Below, piece by piece: positions 1 to 14,029 of a stretch of DNA of 64,000 nt (within the stretch, counting starts at the first letter, position 1; every line of letters starts with the position of its first letter). Under the pieces are notes generated by a model. It was not told where the DNA came from and did no database searches. It was given only the letters and a program-made list of their open reading frames with translations. The position numbers and the translations under genes were made by a program. Source of the stretch: Ophiura sarsii (Eukaryota > Echinodermata > Ophiuroidea > Amphilepidida > Ophiuridae). The stretch is taken from the NCBI GenBank assembly GCA_035610835.1, contig CM069445.1, positions 80,549,786 to 80,613,785 of the forward strand, read 5' to 3'.

Positions 1-834
1 ACCGTGATAAGATGAATCTATCACCTTGATAGCTGAATCTATCACCGTGATAAGATGAATCTATCACCGTGATAAGATGAATCTATCACCGTGATAAGAT
101 GAATCTAGTCACCGTGATAAGATGAATCCATCACCGTGATAAGATGAATCTATCACCTTGATAGCTGAATCTATCACCGTGATAAGATGAATCTATCACC
201 TTGATAGCTGAATCTATCACCGTGATAAGATGAATCTATCACCGTGATAAGATGAATCTATCACCGTGATAAGATGAATCTAGTCACCGTGATAAGATGA
301 ATCCATCACCGTGATAAGATGAATCCATCACCGTGATAAGATGAATCCATCACCGTGATAAGATGAATCCATCACCGTGATAAGATGAATCCATCACCGT
401 GATAAGATGAATCTTGAATCTTATCACCGTGATAGCTGAATCTATCACCGCGATAAGATGAATCTATCACCGCGATAAGGTGAATCTATCACCGCGATAA
501 GGTGAATCTATCACCGTGATAAGGTGAATCTATCACCGTGATAAGGTGAATCTATCACCGTGATAAGGTGAATCTATCACCGTGATAAGGTGAATCTATC
601 ACCGTGATAAGGTGAATCTATCACCGTGATAAGGTGAATCTATCACCGTGATAAGGTGAATCTATCACCGTGATAAGGTGAATCTATCACCGTGATAAGG
701 TGAATCTATCACCGTGATAAGGTGAATCTATCACCGTGATAAGGTGAATCTATCACCGTGATAAGGTGAATCTATCACCGTGATAAGGTGAATCTAGTCA
801 CCGTGATCAGGTGAATCTAGTCACCGTGATACCT
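1..834. repeat. 22-bp minisatellite array, left end outside window
   Basis: The sequence is a head-to-tail array of a 22-bp unit, roughly 38 copies, of the form ATCACCGTGATAAGRTGAAT plus CT. The left part (1-480) mixes variants containing TTGATAGCTGAATC and AATCTAGTC; the right part (480-790) is a very uniform run of the AAGGTGAATC variant, pointing to recent local expansion. The array begins before the window. No coding function is suggested. Confidence 0.95.
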
Positions 835-835
835 T

Positions 836-2535
836 TATCTATCATCGTTATAGATTCATGATCATGTATAGGCCTAACTTGCGATTGGAAAGGATGCAAA
901 TTTGTTCGTAAAAAGCTTGGCTGGCTACCGAGATAAAAGTTCTGCATTTGCCTAAAGTAATCGAATTGACATTGGTAATCTCTCTCAATTTTAGTTTACA
1001 TAGTCGCTTTTTGATAATATGACACTATTATTTGATATACAAACTTAAACTACTGCACTGAAAGTTGTGGATTTGATTCGATCAAGTGAAAGATATTACT
1101 TTATTAAGGTTCGTTCTTGCGAAAACTATTCTTCACACTCTTGTGCGCTAGAAAACTATTTTATGTAAATATTTTACTCTTTTATCACTGTTTATATGGC
1201 TATGTTTGTATGTGTTAATGAAAACATTTGAGACAAAAGCCTTAAACTTGAACAGCATTTATTCAGAGGTTAATCTCCGAGCGAACCACACATGAGTGAA
1301 ATGCCGGTCAAGCTTGGCCAAAGTTGTCATATTATAGGCGGGTGTGAATTTATTTGATGCTTAATATCGCGTGAAAATAGCATAAAACAGCTGGTTAATA
1401 TTTGAAATCACCCGTGAAAGACGAGGCAATCATCTTATTCGTTCACCAATCTACGTGTGTCACTCCCAATTAATCGTGCTTAGTGATTTTATTTAATACC
1501 AACAATTGTGGCTTTAGCCGCTAGCTTAGTTTTTACCTTTAACGACAATGCATCAATGAGCCTTGAAAGAAGTTGGACTTTACCCTGGCTAAATGAACTA
1601 AGGGATAAGCTCCAGGGTTTAGATGCCTTATCGTAAAAGATATCTAAGGGATTTTTATTGATAAGGTGAAATTAGGACATGGCCCTGCAACGTAACCCTT
1701 CAGCATTTGTGGGTTTGTCTGTGGTAGCACAAGCGTTTGCATCGTTCGTTTAGGCCTACGAGCAATGCCTGACGAACATTGGCTAACCTAGAAGGCTTTA
1801 GGCCGACAGCCACTACCTGAGCCTGAAGTATAACCGGCCTCTGAATTAGCAACTGTTAATAAACATTTACAGTCATTATATTGATGGACGGTAAAGTCAC
1901 AATTGCCGCAAACGCGTAGTAATGAGCGAAACTGTATAGGGGTCTGCTGGTTATGGGTTGACGACGATAGGGTTTAATATACTGGTATACGGTAGAGCAA
2001 GAGATTGTTTAAAATGAAAATCTTTTATCACCTGCACGATTTCGATGTAAAGGCATAACATTCAACAACAAATGTTCATGGTTACGATCCATCGCTAATA
2101 TCAGTAGAATGGAAGTTTTGTTTATTAACAATCGCCAGCGGTAGATATAGACCCGGAGAGTTCTTAAGGTACCTGTCGGCCTCACGGTTGCATATTCAAC
2201 AACCATACATCATAACATACTTACATGTCATATTATTCCGCTATAGGACTTAAAACACCTGAACAACATATGAGACTAATATTGTCCCAGGCAACATATT
2301 CTGGGTGAGCACCGAGATATTTGTCCTCTTTTCCATCAATAATCAAACCGTAAACAACTTGTACATTTTCTAAAATAATTCTGATCACTGGCATCTTTCT
2401 TTCTTAAAAAAGGTACCAGCCAGCTTTAGTGAATATTTCCTGATAGAATGTATAGGAGCAATTTATATAGAAAGGGGACCTTTAATTTTAAAATCAATAT
2501 TTTCTTTCAAAACACCATCAACTATTTAAAAAAAT
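836..2535. other. Unique-looking AT-rich DNA, no gene recognised
   Basis: No array, inverted-repeat element, convincing exon or RNA gene was seen here. It contains two TAGGCCTA palindromes (869-876 and 1751-1758). The longest ORF (minus strand, 2009-2206) has no recognisable motif and ordinary base composition, so I treat it as chance. Confidence 0.5.
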
Positions 2536-2539
2536 AATA

Positions 2540-3925
2540 CTATAGGTTATACATCACAAAAACGACCAAGGTTTCCCGTACGTTACTATGTAATACCACC
2601 AACCATACGTCACTATGTAATACCACCGACCATACGCCACTATATAATACCACCGACCATACGCCACTATGTAATACCACCAACCATACGTCACTATGTA
2701 ATACCACCGACCATACGCCACTTTGTAATACCACCGACCATACGTCACTATGTAATACCACCGACCATACGTCACTATGTAATACCACCAACCATACGCC
2801 ACTATGTAATACCACCGACCATACGTCACTATGTAATACCACCGACCATACGTCACTATGTAATACCACCAACCATACGCCACTATGTAATACCACCGAC
2901 CATACGTCACTATGTAATACCACCGACCATACGTCACTATGTAATACCACCAACCATACGCCACTATGTAATACCATCGACCATACGTCACTATGTAATA
3001 CCACCGACCATACGCCACTATGTAATACCACCAACCATGCGCCACTATGTAATACCACCGACCATACGCCACTATGTAATACCACCGACCATACGTCACT
3101 ATGTAATACCACCGACCATACGTCACTATGTAATACCACCGACCATACGCCACTATGCAATACCACCGACCATACGTCACTATGTAATACCACCAACCCT
3201 ACGTCACTATGTAATACCACCGACCATACGTCACTAGGTAATACCACCAACCCTACGTCACTATGTAATACCACCGACCATACGTCACTATGTAATACCA
3301 CCTACCATACGCCACTATGTAATACCACCAACCATACGCCACTATGTAATACCACCGACCATACGTCACTATGTAATACCACCAACCATACGTCACTGTG
3401 TAGTACCACCAACCATACGCCATTATGTAATACCACCAACCATACGCCACTATGTAATACCACCAACCATACGTCACTATGTAATACCACCAACCATACG
3501 CCACTATGTAATACCACCGACCATACGTCACTATGTAATACCACCGACCATACGCCACTATGTAATACCACCGACCATACGTCACTATGTAATACCACCA
3601 ACCATACGCCACTATCTAAAACCACCGACCATACGCCACTATATAATACAATCGACCATACGTCACTATGTAATACCACCAACCATACGTCACTATGTAA
3701 TACCACTGACCACACGTCACTATGTAATACCACCGACCATACGTCACTATGTAATACCACCGACCACACGTCACTATGTAATACCACCGACCATACGCCA
3801 CTATGTAGTACCACCGACCACACGTCACTATGTAATACCACCGACCATACGCCACTATGTAGTACCACCGACCGACCATACGTCACTATCTAAAACCACC
3901 GACCATACGCCACTATGAAATACCA
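2540..3925. repeat. 27-bp minisatellite array A (about 50 copies)
   Basis: Tandem copies of a 27-bp unit built from TAATACCACCGACCATACG and TCACTATG. Because 27 is nine codons, several frames stay open for 60-250 codons on both strands and read as nine-residue repeats; these are not genes. Variant positions (GTC/GCC, GACC/AACC) alternate along the array. The left flank (2541-2580, with TTATACATCACAAAAACGAC) matches the reverse complement of the flank of the second array near 21105-21145, so the array belongs to a dispersed element rather than being an isolated satellite. Confidence 0.95.
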
Positions 3926-3971
3926 TCGAAATCTGACATTCAAGCAGCCGTTCGCACTTTCAGCAATGTTT

Positions 3972-4135
3972 AGACCTTTCTCCACCTCGGCGTCATTATC
4001 CTATCTCTGTCCCACTCTCCTCTTGCATCCACGCCCTACCTTCCCCCTTCTTCACCACTCTTTCATACCTCCCTCCACTTTCTCTCTACGTCTCCTTCTC
4101 ATCCCTCCATCACCTCCTCAACTGCTACTCTGCAT
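3972..4135. other. C/T-rich (polypyrimidine) tract
   Basis: About 160 bases of strongly strand-biased C/T sequence just right of array A, including runs such as CCCTCCACTTTCTCTCTACG. It opens a plus-strand frame rich in S, L, P and F (3915-4313) that looks compositional, not coding. Confidence 0.6.
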
Positions 4136-4205
4136 AATCATTCGACGCCTCGACGATGTGTTAAATCGAAGACCATTTGTCGCCGAATATTCCTTCTTGA
4201 CCCAT

Positions 4206-4445
4206 AGAGGTTATCTATGTAAAGGATTAGCCATATTAGCTGCCATCTTGTCGGGAATAATAACTGTGTTTAAGATTTTCAGAAGGAAGTCACACCTGTT
4301 TCATGATATATGAAGGCCAATTTGGTAACAGGGATCGTGCAATGAATTGGGCGTCCTGGTCATGCACCGATTCAATTGAATGTAGAATAGGCCGGGTGCG
4401 ATTCCCTTTTGTAGTCCGTTTCGCAGGGCTACACGGATAACCTCT
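4206..4445. mobile_element. MITE family A, copy 1 (about 240 bp)
   Basis: The ends are inverted repeats: AGAGGTTATC at the left and GATAACCTCT at the right. TA flanks both ends, so a TA target duplication is possible. The interior (GCCATCTTGTC, then GCATGACC.../CAATTGAAT...) is shared, in the opposite orientation, with copies at 8053-8291 and 8431-8553. There is no coding capacity, so it is a non-autonomous DNA transposon. Superfamily is not certain. Confidence 0.75.
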
Positions 4446-7400
4446 ATATTCCTCACCTGTTTCTTTTTGGCGACACTTAACTCAATTTCAATCAACCTCA
4501 GCACAACCTCCTTTGTCTCCAATTTAGTTTGTCATGGCAGCTACATTTAAACTGTCAACTAAGAATAACATAGAACAATTTAAAATTGTCATTATAATAT
4601 TATTTTGCAATATTTGAGGTTTTCTTTCGGTGAATTTAGTCTAAGTTTAATTCATGTGCTAATCCAAGTCGTGAAATAAAATGAACCTTTTCCACCTCAT
4701 CTCAGTGTCATCGTCATCTCGGACAATGTAATACCCATGGACGTGTTGTTTTCGCCTTTCCTTTTATATCTACCCCTCGCTTATGATTATGCTCATCTTT
4801 CATTAATCCTCTCACGCCCTGAATTATTTTCATAATTTTCTCTTGAATTTCTCTGAGGGATCGTGGTGTCATCTTACAATTGTATGAAGTCCTCAATGGT
4901 TTGACGTCCGAATCAGTCCAAAATAATTTAATCCGATTCTATGTTCTTCAAAAAACACGACATTATTTCTCTATCTATTTCACCATCTAGCCTGGATTCC
5001 CTTCTGGAATTCTATGACAGTACAGGGCCTCAAACCTCTCGTCTAATTTTCGGGGTTGCTTGAGGGGGTGAAGATTGCCTTAAATCCAACATAAAGTTAG
5101 AGGTAATAATTGGCAATACTGTAGGGAAAGGCGTTAGCTATGCATAGCATCAGTATACTCGGGGTTTGACTGACTGATTGTGCAGGGACTTGGGATGAAA
5201 TATCTAGACAAGCTGCATCCGTTGGGATTGTGTATCTTTGGTCTGTACCTCAGGCGGGATACACATTCACTATCCTGGACACCTTATTAGCCTACACCTA
5301 CCTTACTGTCAAACATGGTTTAAATTAAAACCAAGAAATGCTTCGACCGTCCGCATTTACGTGATCGCGGTAAACTTTGACTGACCTACCGTAAACTATG
5401 GCAATAGATGGATATGTTTGAGGCATTGCTAATAGTCGTCAGTAATGGTCATCGGTAATAGCCTTTTTGTTACATAAGGCCGTCATATTGGTGCTAAAGC
5501 AACAAATCAATTTGGGCTTTTTTCAATCAGATGACATCGTGCCGTCAATTAATAGTTTACTCATGTCATCAATTATGCCGGTTGCAGCGATTGAATGCCC
5601 CGGCCGTTCAGGAATTCTGTTTCATATGCCAGATACACAGAAAACACTATTTAGAATCCACTTCTTATTCAATTGTACAAACAGTCATGACAGATGTGAT
5701 CAAAACATTTGGATCTTTTGATTCTTTTTAATTTGGATCTAAAACCGGGTCTAAAACCTTGAAAATGACATCTAACTCTGTCCAAACAAGCCGTGTCAGC
5801 ATCATCGCGTTCACCTTGATCTGTAACCCGCCGGATCTAAGCTTTAAAACATTGCTCTTGTGTGAGTGCCCATGCAAACTTTATCACCTCCGTAGGCTAA
5901 ATCTAGTCCCCGAGATCCAGGCTTCGCTCTACACCAGGAACGCACTACTACTAAACCCTTCCTAGGATCCCGTATACATCTTAGCCCCTTATTTATTTTG
6001 CTCAATCCCGCAATAAATTGCCGGACTGCATCTTCATCTCTCGTTTTATAGTCTGCTGGTAAATAGTCCATTAAAATGCAGCAGAGGCACTGCTTTTTAG
6101 CGGGCATTTCCCTATCTACTTAGCCGCAAGTTGAACGGGCTCTCCTATAATATGAACAACGGTGTGCGGTAACAATTTGCAAGTCATATTTGCCGTTTTT
6201 TCTTGTTGTGTCTTCTTTATTACACCTGTATGAACGCAGGCTTAGCTGTAGCTTTATTATGAATATCCGCTCTGCAATTTGAAAGTAGATAATCTCGCCC
6301 CAAACCGACGATTGCCTGGCAAAGTTTCGCATTTCTAGCTTGCAGTATAGCGTCAGGGCCTTTGCTGGCTTGCTATGCGTTCAACTCAACATGACAAATA
6401 GAATCAGAGGTGACTATGAAGTTAAATCACTGAATCCGCTAATAAAGGGCAAATTACTTAAAACTCTTGCTGGATTATTATGTTACCAGTAGTGATGTTA
6501 AATTGTGTTCAACTCATAACTAATAAGACGAAAGATTGAAGTGCATGATCTTAGTGATAGTGTGGTATGCATATGTCAGATGAGGCTGTATACAGTCAGA
6601 ACAAGTTGCAAATTCTCGATTTGAAGACGAACTTTTCAAAGTTTATTGTTTTCATGTAAAACCTAAAATTACTCTCTATGAACATGCCTGTACGGACCGA
6701 CCGTGTAAACAAACACACAAACATATGAACATCTTTATTCATTAACAATGCTATATTATTATATTATATGATCTATTACGTAACTTGACATACGACCAGG
6801 TGTTGTACGCACGAGCACAAAGCCGTTAATCCATTGTGGCTGGTCGGGGACAGATACGCGCGACACCGGTAAGGCCCTTATAAGGATTTTAGGTCAAGGA
6901 TTACAAGGCTTTGAAAGAAGAAAACTGACAAACCATTGACAATAGGGAAGGCACGTATGAGTTTGAAGGTCAGAAGAGGTCGTGGAAGCGGTCTTTTCAC
7001 TAGACAAGTGAAAAAACAAACAAACATACACATATTTATCGTATATTTATATCTCTGTCCTGAAGCATTTCTGCAAAAATATACGCGCGTTACACAGCCC
7101 GAGGGTTGCATCCTCGCTCAAGGGCATTTAACGAATTTCGGAGTACCATCAATAGATATACTATGAAAATAACAAATAATTGATTTTAAGATACCGTTTC
7201 TATTATTCAATAATATTACTGGATTAATATGTACAAATGAAAGCATCAGGACTGAATAAAGTGGACCATTGTTTATGCACGAGGTGAACCAAACTTCACT
7301 CTAACTTACTTTACACACGCGTTTACGTACCAGTCAGTTCTTTAAATGGTGGTTTTTGAATCTTCAAAAATGTGAACATTGAATATGTGAGTATTTGAAT

Positions 7401-8050
7401 AATAATAGATAATGTGATGAATGAATCAAGTTCAAACGTCGGACATAAAGAATTATATGATAATTGTATAACAAACTATGAAAAAACCGACGATGGTTTT
7501 AGAAAATGCATAGGGCAAATGTTATAGCTATGCACTCGGGCGGTACGCAGCGCAGGGCTTCGTGATGCCCCCGGCATGACTGTCGGCTTGTTTTACAAGC
7601 TTCAAGGTAATTAACGAAAACAATGCATTACAATAGAAATTCCGTCAAATTAAGAATAACTTGTCATTTACTATTTATTTAACGTTGGTAAATTGTTGAT
7701 TCACGGTTTGTTCGGTACAGGCACAAAGCACGCCGGAGTCATAATGCATACGGGTGACTTCTGATATCTTCGTGAAGTACACGACTCGTAGAAGTTGATA
7801 ATTCATAAAAGAATCATTAGAACCCCTCAAAAAAGTTCGGAATTTTTTTCATTTGCCTATATTTTGAATATTTCGTGATATGTTATGTTATGTTGACTAT
7901 CAATGGATAGCTGATATGTTCATCTTTCCACTGACACCACATTCGTAGCAATATCTTTTTTCCATGCTAAGCTACACTCAACAGAACGCGGTAAATGTCT
8001 CAATCTGAATATGTAAAAATGTTGTGACCCGAAGTCAACAGAGCATCTCT
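4446..8050. other. No supported gene; unique AT-rich DNA
   Basis: Nothing in this stretch rises above background. A minus-strand ORF with a true ATG (6107 down to 5844, 87 residues, cysteine-containing N-terminus) lies in slightly GC-richer DNA, but no domain, splice site pair or signal supports it. The other ORFs are short and low-complexity or AT-rich. Confidence 0.4.
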
Positions 8051-8052
8051 AT

Positions 8053-8291
8053 ACAGAAGTTACCCATGTAGCCATGCGCAACGGACTACAAAGGGGAACC
8101 GCACCCGGCCTATTCTACCTTCAATTGAATCGGTGCATGACGTCCAATTCATTGCATAAACCGTTTTACCAAATTCGCCTACAATAATTTAATATCATGA
8201 AACATAGGCCTAGGCCTATGCTTCTTTTTCTGAAACTCTTGAACACAGTTATTATCCTGGACAAGATGTCAGCTAATGGATAACCTCTAAG
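8053..8291. mobile_element. MITE family A, copy 2
   Basis: This copy reads in the opposite orientation to the one at 4.2 kb. It shares GTAGCCATGCGCAACGGAC, AAAGGGGAACCGCACCCGGC, CAATTGAATCGGTGCATGAC and the terminal GATAACCTC followed by TA. The interior holds two overlapping TAGGCCTA palindromes (8205-8218). It has no ORF of note. Confidence 0.75.
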
Positions 8292-8430
8292 TAGTCATTG
8301 TAGTTGTCACTATCACACTTCGATGAACAAAGGGCAGAGTTTTGAGCATAAACTCAGCTGAAACAGGTATTGCTACAAATGTGGGGTCGTTGGAAAGATG
8401 AACATTTCAGCTTACATTCATAACACAATA

Positions 8431-8553
8431 GAGAGGGTATCCATGTAGCCGTGCGCACGGACTACAAAGGGGAATCGCATCCGGCATATTCTATATTCAA
8501 TTGAATCGGTACATGACGTCCAATTCCCGACAAGATGGCAGTACGTTACATGG
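8431..8553. mobile_element. MITE family A, copy 3 (short form)
   Basis: A shortened copy, about 123 bp, only 140 bp from copy 2 and in the same orientation. The left end GGGTATCCATGTAGCCGTG and the right end GTTACATGGATAACC form the inverted terminal repeats. It lacks about 110 bp of interior present in copies 1 and 2. Confidence 0.75.
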
Positions 8554-8559
8554 ATAACC

Positions 8560-10995
8560 TTTTCATGACCATTTCACGAAATAGAAGATTTGAAATGTTT
8601 TCCGAACTGTTACGAACGTGCGAATGAATGGCAATGAATGAATGGATGGACGGATGGGTGGAGGACATTGTAAGTCTATAATGGACAATCACGAACCATG
8701 ATCAATCAGTCAAATTTGCCGCGTAAATCAATAATTGAGGATGAAGCTGTATGCAGAAATCTCTATTGCAAGAACATATCAGCTTAGTATACTAGCCGAA
8801 ACCCCCTTCATCATGGGCGATTGAAAACACCTAGGAATTCGATATTTCTTGTGCTTGAAAAATTGTAACAGTGTGCTTTATGGCATACACATCAAAATGG
8901 CATTATATTACCTTGTATCAAATGTTAGTCCACTGTTGTTTTACATTGTTCTATTGCATAATGGTGGGTATCATATTTTCCGTTTTCGGCTTCTTTGCTT
9001 TACAAATATATGTGTTCATATTTGTTGAATTGGGTAATATAATAGGTAAATTTGACGCATTAAAACGGATACTTTTATATAATAGAAAGTAGCAAGTTGA
9101 TAACACTAGTTGACCGGTCCTTCATTATTCCTTACATATATGGTTCAAATACCTACATTCAAATATTTGTATTAGGCTCTATTGCCCATCTGCGCGTGTC
9201 CAGCAGATGGAGTAGTATCGGGTTTATTCTAGCTCGTTTCTATTTCACACATAAATCGCATTTTAAAAGCCTTAAAATCCTTTATAGAATAAAACGAACA
9301 AAGCTTTATTTTCGAAATATCTTTTTCACTGTCTTTGTTTTGGTATTCTGACTTGAGTATGAACTCGCCGATATTTATTAAATTACTATCTGGAGGATAT
9401 GACAGTTGACGGGCGGGCAGTTGACATCGGGAAGTACGCAACGTTACGCACAAAAACTTTTCACAACGCCATAGTGTAACTGTTGCAATATAATTGACAT
9501 GTAAATTTATGTTTTGATACGAACTACAACAATGGTGTAATATTTCACGCATACAGCCTACCTGGGTTCACAGATATTCATGGATATGATAAAACAGGTT
9601 CTTTGGCTGTGTTATGCCCTGCCATGCATTGATTATTTCGCTTTTCTTGCGTAGAAAACATGTATCATATTTCGGTAGATCAGGACAAACCAAACAAGGG
9701 TTTTCAGTTCGGGCTTGCTATACTGTTTGGTCAACTGCTGATCCTATCTTACCACGATACTTTCCCGCTCCATTCATCTTCTTCATGGATGGAAATTTGA
9801 TCGAAATGACACAAAGTAAAGCCCACCAGCAATAGTTTGATGTCAGCGGCGGGCGCCAAGGCCCCAGTGTACATCACTCCAACGTGAAACACGGGGGAAT
9901 GTTCACTTGGCAAAAGTTGTTGAAAAAGGCGGACAAATAATGACACACGTCGTGTCAGGAGAAATCAACTCGCAAACTATTCCGTGCATCATATGAAAAG
10001 TCAATTAACACATACTAGCGTAGGCTACGCCGTTGGTTGATTATGCTTAGACAATACACATGACTTACGTTTGATCAAACCCATGTATACCAAATCAGTG
10101 AACTACTTTTTATTACAGTATTTGGAAATATAGGTCTATGTCATCATCAGAAGCTTGCGGAGACATTCTTAGGTGTTAAACTTTCTTATGATGTAGGATT
10201 GGGAAATGAGGTTTGAGCGATAATTTCATCGCATTGTTATAACCACTTGAATAACGCAATTTATATAATGCTTTCGTCTAAAAATCTATTATCTATGTTT
10301 TATGCGGAGTAGAGCTTGTCATGAAACATTACCGATTCATCTTAGAACCATAAAAGAAAGGCAAATTATATTCAACATGTGTAGGCTTATTTGGAGGTGT
10401 TTTCACGTGCCGCGCCTTAGTTTACTATAACACTTTTATGCAAGTGTTTTATAGGGTAACATTTGACCTTCAGATATGGTCATGTCCGTAATATTTATAT
10501 ACTAGCTAAAGCAATCCAATGTATTAATGTAATCTACTGAAGATAGCTTTCTTCCAATCAGATGCAAAGCACGCTGGATATGGTATTTATATAAACCTGA
10601 TTGTCCGATTGATTCTCACGCTTTCTCCCTACTTGATTGATAGGGGTTACCCGTCCCCCATTCAGATTTATTCCTAACTTTTATTTAAATACGATTGGAT
10701 TATATTTATAATAGCCCCAAATGACTATGACACATATGCCAGAATTAATAATTGTCCGACTTCAAGAAATATATATTATACTTGTAAATTTGGACTGCTA
10801 TGAACAGGTGGTTGAGCAGATGAGAAAGGTTTTTAGGTCAATAAAATGATTGATAATATTTAAAGTCTGTCGTCTGACAAATGGCGAAAGAAAGTATATC
10901 TTAAAAGTAACCCAAAGGCGTATTATGATATTAATATTGTCTTTGTTTGTTGCTACATTGTTATATTATCTGTATATTTATACACTCTTAGTAGT
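8560..10995. other. No gene recognised; simple GAAT/GGAT repeat at left
   Basis: A short imperfect tetranucleotide repeat (AATGAATGAATGGATGGACG, about 8625-8660) is followed by AT-rich DNA. Several frames of 65-107 codons occur, rich in F, I, Y and K as expected from composition; none shows a domain. Confidence 0.45.
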
Positions 10996-10997
10996 GT

Positions 10998-11590
10998 CGA
11001 ACCAATCAGAAAGCAAGAAACTAAAATACGTGGAGGGCATTGAAAGTGTTTAATTGCACCCCGCGTTCGCGCCGTGCAATTCGCACACCACGCGCTTTGT
11101 GTTGATTCGTTGCGCAGGCATCAAGGGTTCGCCGATTTTCACTGCGGGTGTTAGCAAACTTGTTAACATGTTGTTATTTCGTTATTACATAGATCATGAA
11201 GCCCTTCATGCATATATCAAAAGTATGCTCAAAATTGTGAATTTGTATTTGTATAGTGTCATGTATGAATTAGTCAATACATGCGTATGTTTTGTATCTC
11301 GAAAATAAGATGCAATGCACTTGCGCAAATGTTGATATGCTCACAATAGCACTCCCCTACGGGGTCGTGCCATTATTCACACATTAACATCAGCGCGAGT
11401 GCATTGATTTGTCTAATGTCTCTCGAGACTGCACATACGCATGTATTGACTTATAAATAGGCCTAATTGTACTATAGTTTTTGTTAAGCAAAGCTATGTC
11501 TTATATTTCTGTATGCTATAACTGTTATTTGATCAATCTTGTACTTACATTTTTGTTGAACATGGTGTGTTAAATAAAATGATACTGATA
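10998..11590 (+). repeat. Dispersed repeat family R1, copy 1, retroelement-like 3' end
   Basis: The segment from about 11000 to 11460 matches the reverse complement of 21520-21810: both carry ACTGCGGGTGTTA, AACTTGTTAACATG, TTGATTCGTTG, TTTGTCTAAT and TCTCTCGA in the same order. After 11460 the sequence ends in AAATAAAATGATACTGATAC, which resembles the polyadenylation-like hexamer tails of non-LTR retroelements. A frame common to both copies reads TTR(F/Y)VLIRC then FTAGV.KLVNM. I do not recognise the family. Confidence 0.6.
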
Positions 11591-11999
11591 CTTATTTGTT
11601 TAAGTATGTTGTGATTTGATCACAAGAGTAGTAAGAAATCGATTTACATCATTATCATTATGAGTCGATAGAAACACATTGAAAACCAAAATGATATGTT
11701 TGTTATTCAGAGCAACCCATATGTTTTATTGAAAGGAATAATATTATGTTTTGGATGAGTCGTTTCGAAAAATATACCATAGCTCAGTACACAAATAAAA
11801 GCATATTAATAGGCCTACACAAAGGCAAACATCTGAGCATACATTCATGGATATGATTTTCTGCTGAAAGGACTCGTCAGTCATAAAACATAATTTCTTT
11901 CATAATAAAAAACCCTTTAAAAAAGGGAAGTGCTAGTACAAATGAAAGACTTGAATGGTTTTGAGAAAAGCAGTTGTTCTTAAGTACGGTATATATAGG

Positions 12000-14022
12000 C
12001 TATATAGGTTAAATAGGCGATAATGTGCCACAATTTGCTTTTTCCTACCAAGTGCGGACAAAATAGGCAAAATATCATAATTATAATGTGCCCTGATTTG
12101 GTTTTTTAGTATACATGTACGATATCACATTTTGAGGTACGTATAATATCTGTGTCACTGATCAGTCAATCCGCAACCAATTTGGCGACATAAATGAAAT
12201 TCCTACCAATTGCGGACAAAATAGGAAAAATATCATATAATGTGCCCTGATTAGCTTTTTAGGATACGGTATCACATTTTGAGGTACCTATGATATCTGT
12301 GTCACTGATCGGTCAATCCGCAACCAATTTGACGACATAAATGGCGTTCGCATTGAAATCGCAAGGAAAAATGGGGGGTTTTCAACCAATTCCGGACAAA
12401 ATAGGCTAAATATCATATACCGTAATGTGCCCTGATTAGCTTTTTCGGATACGATATCACATCTTGAGGTACATATGATATATGTGTCACTTACCGGTCA
12501 ATTCGCAATCAATTTGGTGACGACATAAATGACGTTCCCGTTGAAATCGCAAAGAAAAACACTTTTTTCCTACCAATTGCGGACAAAATAGGCAAAATAT
12601 CATATAATGTGCCCTGATTAGCTTTTTAGGATACGATATCACATTTTAAGGTACCTATGATATCATGTGTCACTGATCGGTCAATCCGCAACCAATGTGA
12701 CGACATAAATGGCGTTCGCAATGAAATCGCAAGGAAAAATGGGTTTTTTCAACCAGTTTCTGACAAAATAGGCTAAATATCATATAACGTAATGTGCCCT
12801 GATTTGCTTTTTAGGATACGATATCATATTTTGAGGTACGTATGATATCTGTGTCGCTGATCGGTCAATCCGCAACCACATTGGCGACATAAATGAAATT
12901 CCTACCAATTGCGGACAAACTAGGAAAAATATCATATAGTGTGCCCTGATTAGCTTTTTAGGATACGATATCACATCTTGAGGTACGTATGATATCTGTG
13001 TCACTGATCGGTCAATTCTCAAGCAATTTAACGACATAAATGACGTTCCCGTTGAAATCGCAAAGAAAAACACCTTTTTCCTACCAATTGCGGACAAGAT
13101 AGGCAAAATATCATATAATGTGCCCTGATTTGCTTTTTAGGATACGATATCACATTTTTAGCTACATATGATATCGGTTTTACTGATCGGTCAATCCGCA
13201 ACCAGTCAATCCGCAACCAATTTGACAACGTAAATGATGTTCACATTGAAATCGCAAGGAATCATTTTTTTTCTCCAAACAATTCCGGACAAAATAGACT
13301 AAATATCATATAATGTGCCCTGATTTGCTTTAGGATACAAGACCACATTTTAAGCTACGTATGATATCGGTTTTACTGATCGGTCAATCCGCAACCAATT
13401 TGACAACATAAATGATGTTCGCCTTGAAATCGCAAGGATTTTATTTCTTCAACCAATTCCGCGACAAAATATCATATAATCTGCCCTGATTTGCTTTTCA
13501 GGATACGATATCACAATTTGAGCTACGTATAATATCGGTGTCACTGATCGGTCAATCCGCAACCAATTTGACGACATAAATGACAGTCCCGTTGAAATCG
13601 CAAGGAAAAACACTTTTTTCTTGTTCGCCTTGAAACCGCAAGGATTTTTTTTCTTCCAACCAATTCTGGACAAAATATCATATAATGTGCCCTGATTTGC
13701 TTTTCAGGATACGATATCACATTTTGAGCTACGTTTTGAGCTATATTTGTGTCACTAATCGGTCAATCCGCGACCAATTTGACGACATAAATGACGTTCG
13801 AGTTGAAATCGCAAGAAAAACAAGGTTTTCTTTCCTAGCAATTGTGGACAAAATACGCAAAATATCATATAATGTGCCCTGATTTGCTTTTCAGGATACG
13901 ATATCACATTTTGAGCTACGTATGATATCTGTGTCACTAATCGGTCAATCCGCGACCAATTTGACGACATAAATGACGTTCGAGTTGAAATCGCAAGGAA
14001 AAACAGGTTTTCTTTCCTACCT
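12000..14022. repeat. Satellite-like tandem array, unit about 183 bp
   Basis: The landmark GTGCCCTGAT (one copy CTGCCCTGAT) recurs near 12089, 12242, 12427, 12609, 12793, 12941, 13120, 13314, 13491, 13686 and 13874, giving spacings of about 148-195 bp. Each unit also has GATACGATATCACATTTTGA, CTGATCGGTCAATCCGCAAC, CGACATAAATGACGTTC and TTGAAATCGCAAGGAAAAA. Two subtypes are intermixed (CTACCAATTGCGGAC and CAACCAATTCCGGAC), and units of about 150 bp lack the CGTTC-to-CGCAAGG part. ORFs of 65-108 codons inside are products of the repetition. Confidence 0.92.
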
Positions 14023-14029
14023 TAACATT

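Noticed and set aside
2540..3886. Long open frames on both strands giving nine-residue repeat proteins
   Set aside because: They follow from a 27-bp period. All frames stay open, no start context or codon bias is visible, and the inverted array at 20.4 kb gives the same frames.
5844..6107. 87-codon minus-strand ORF with true ATG
   Set aside because: No family, promoter or poly(A) evidence; the length is not exceptional for the window.
9120..9150. GGTTCAAATACC resembling a tRNA B-box
   Set aside because: No A-box at the right distance and no cloverleaf stems could be folded around it.
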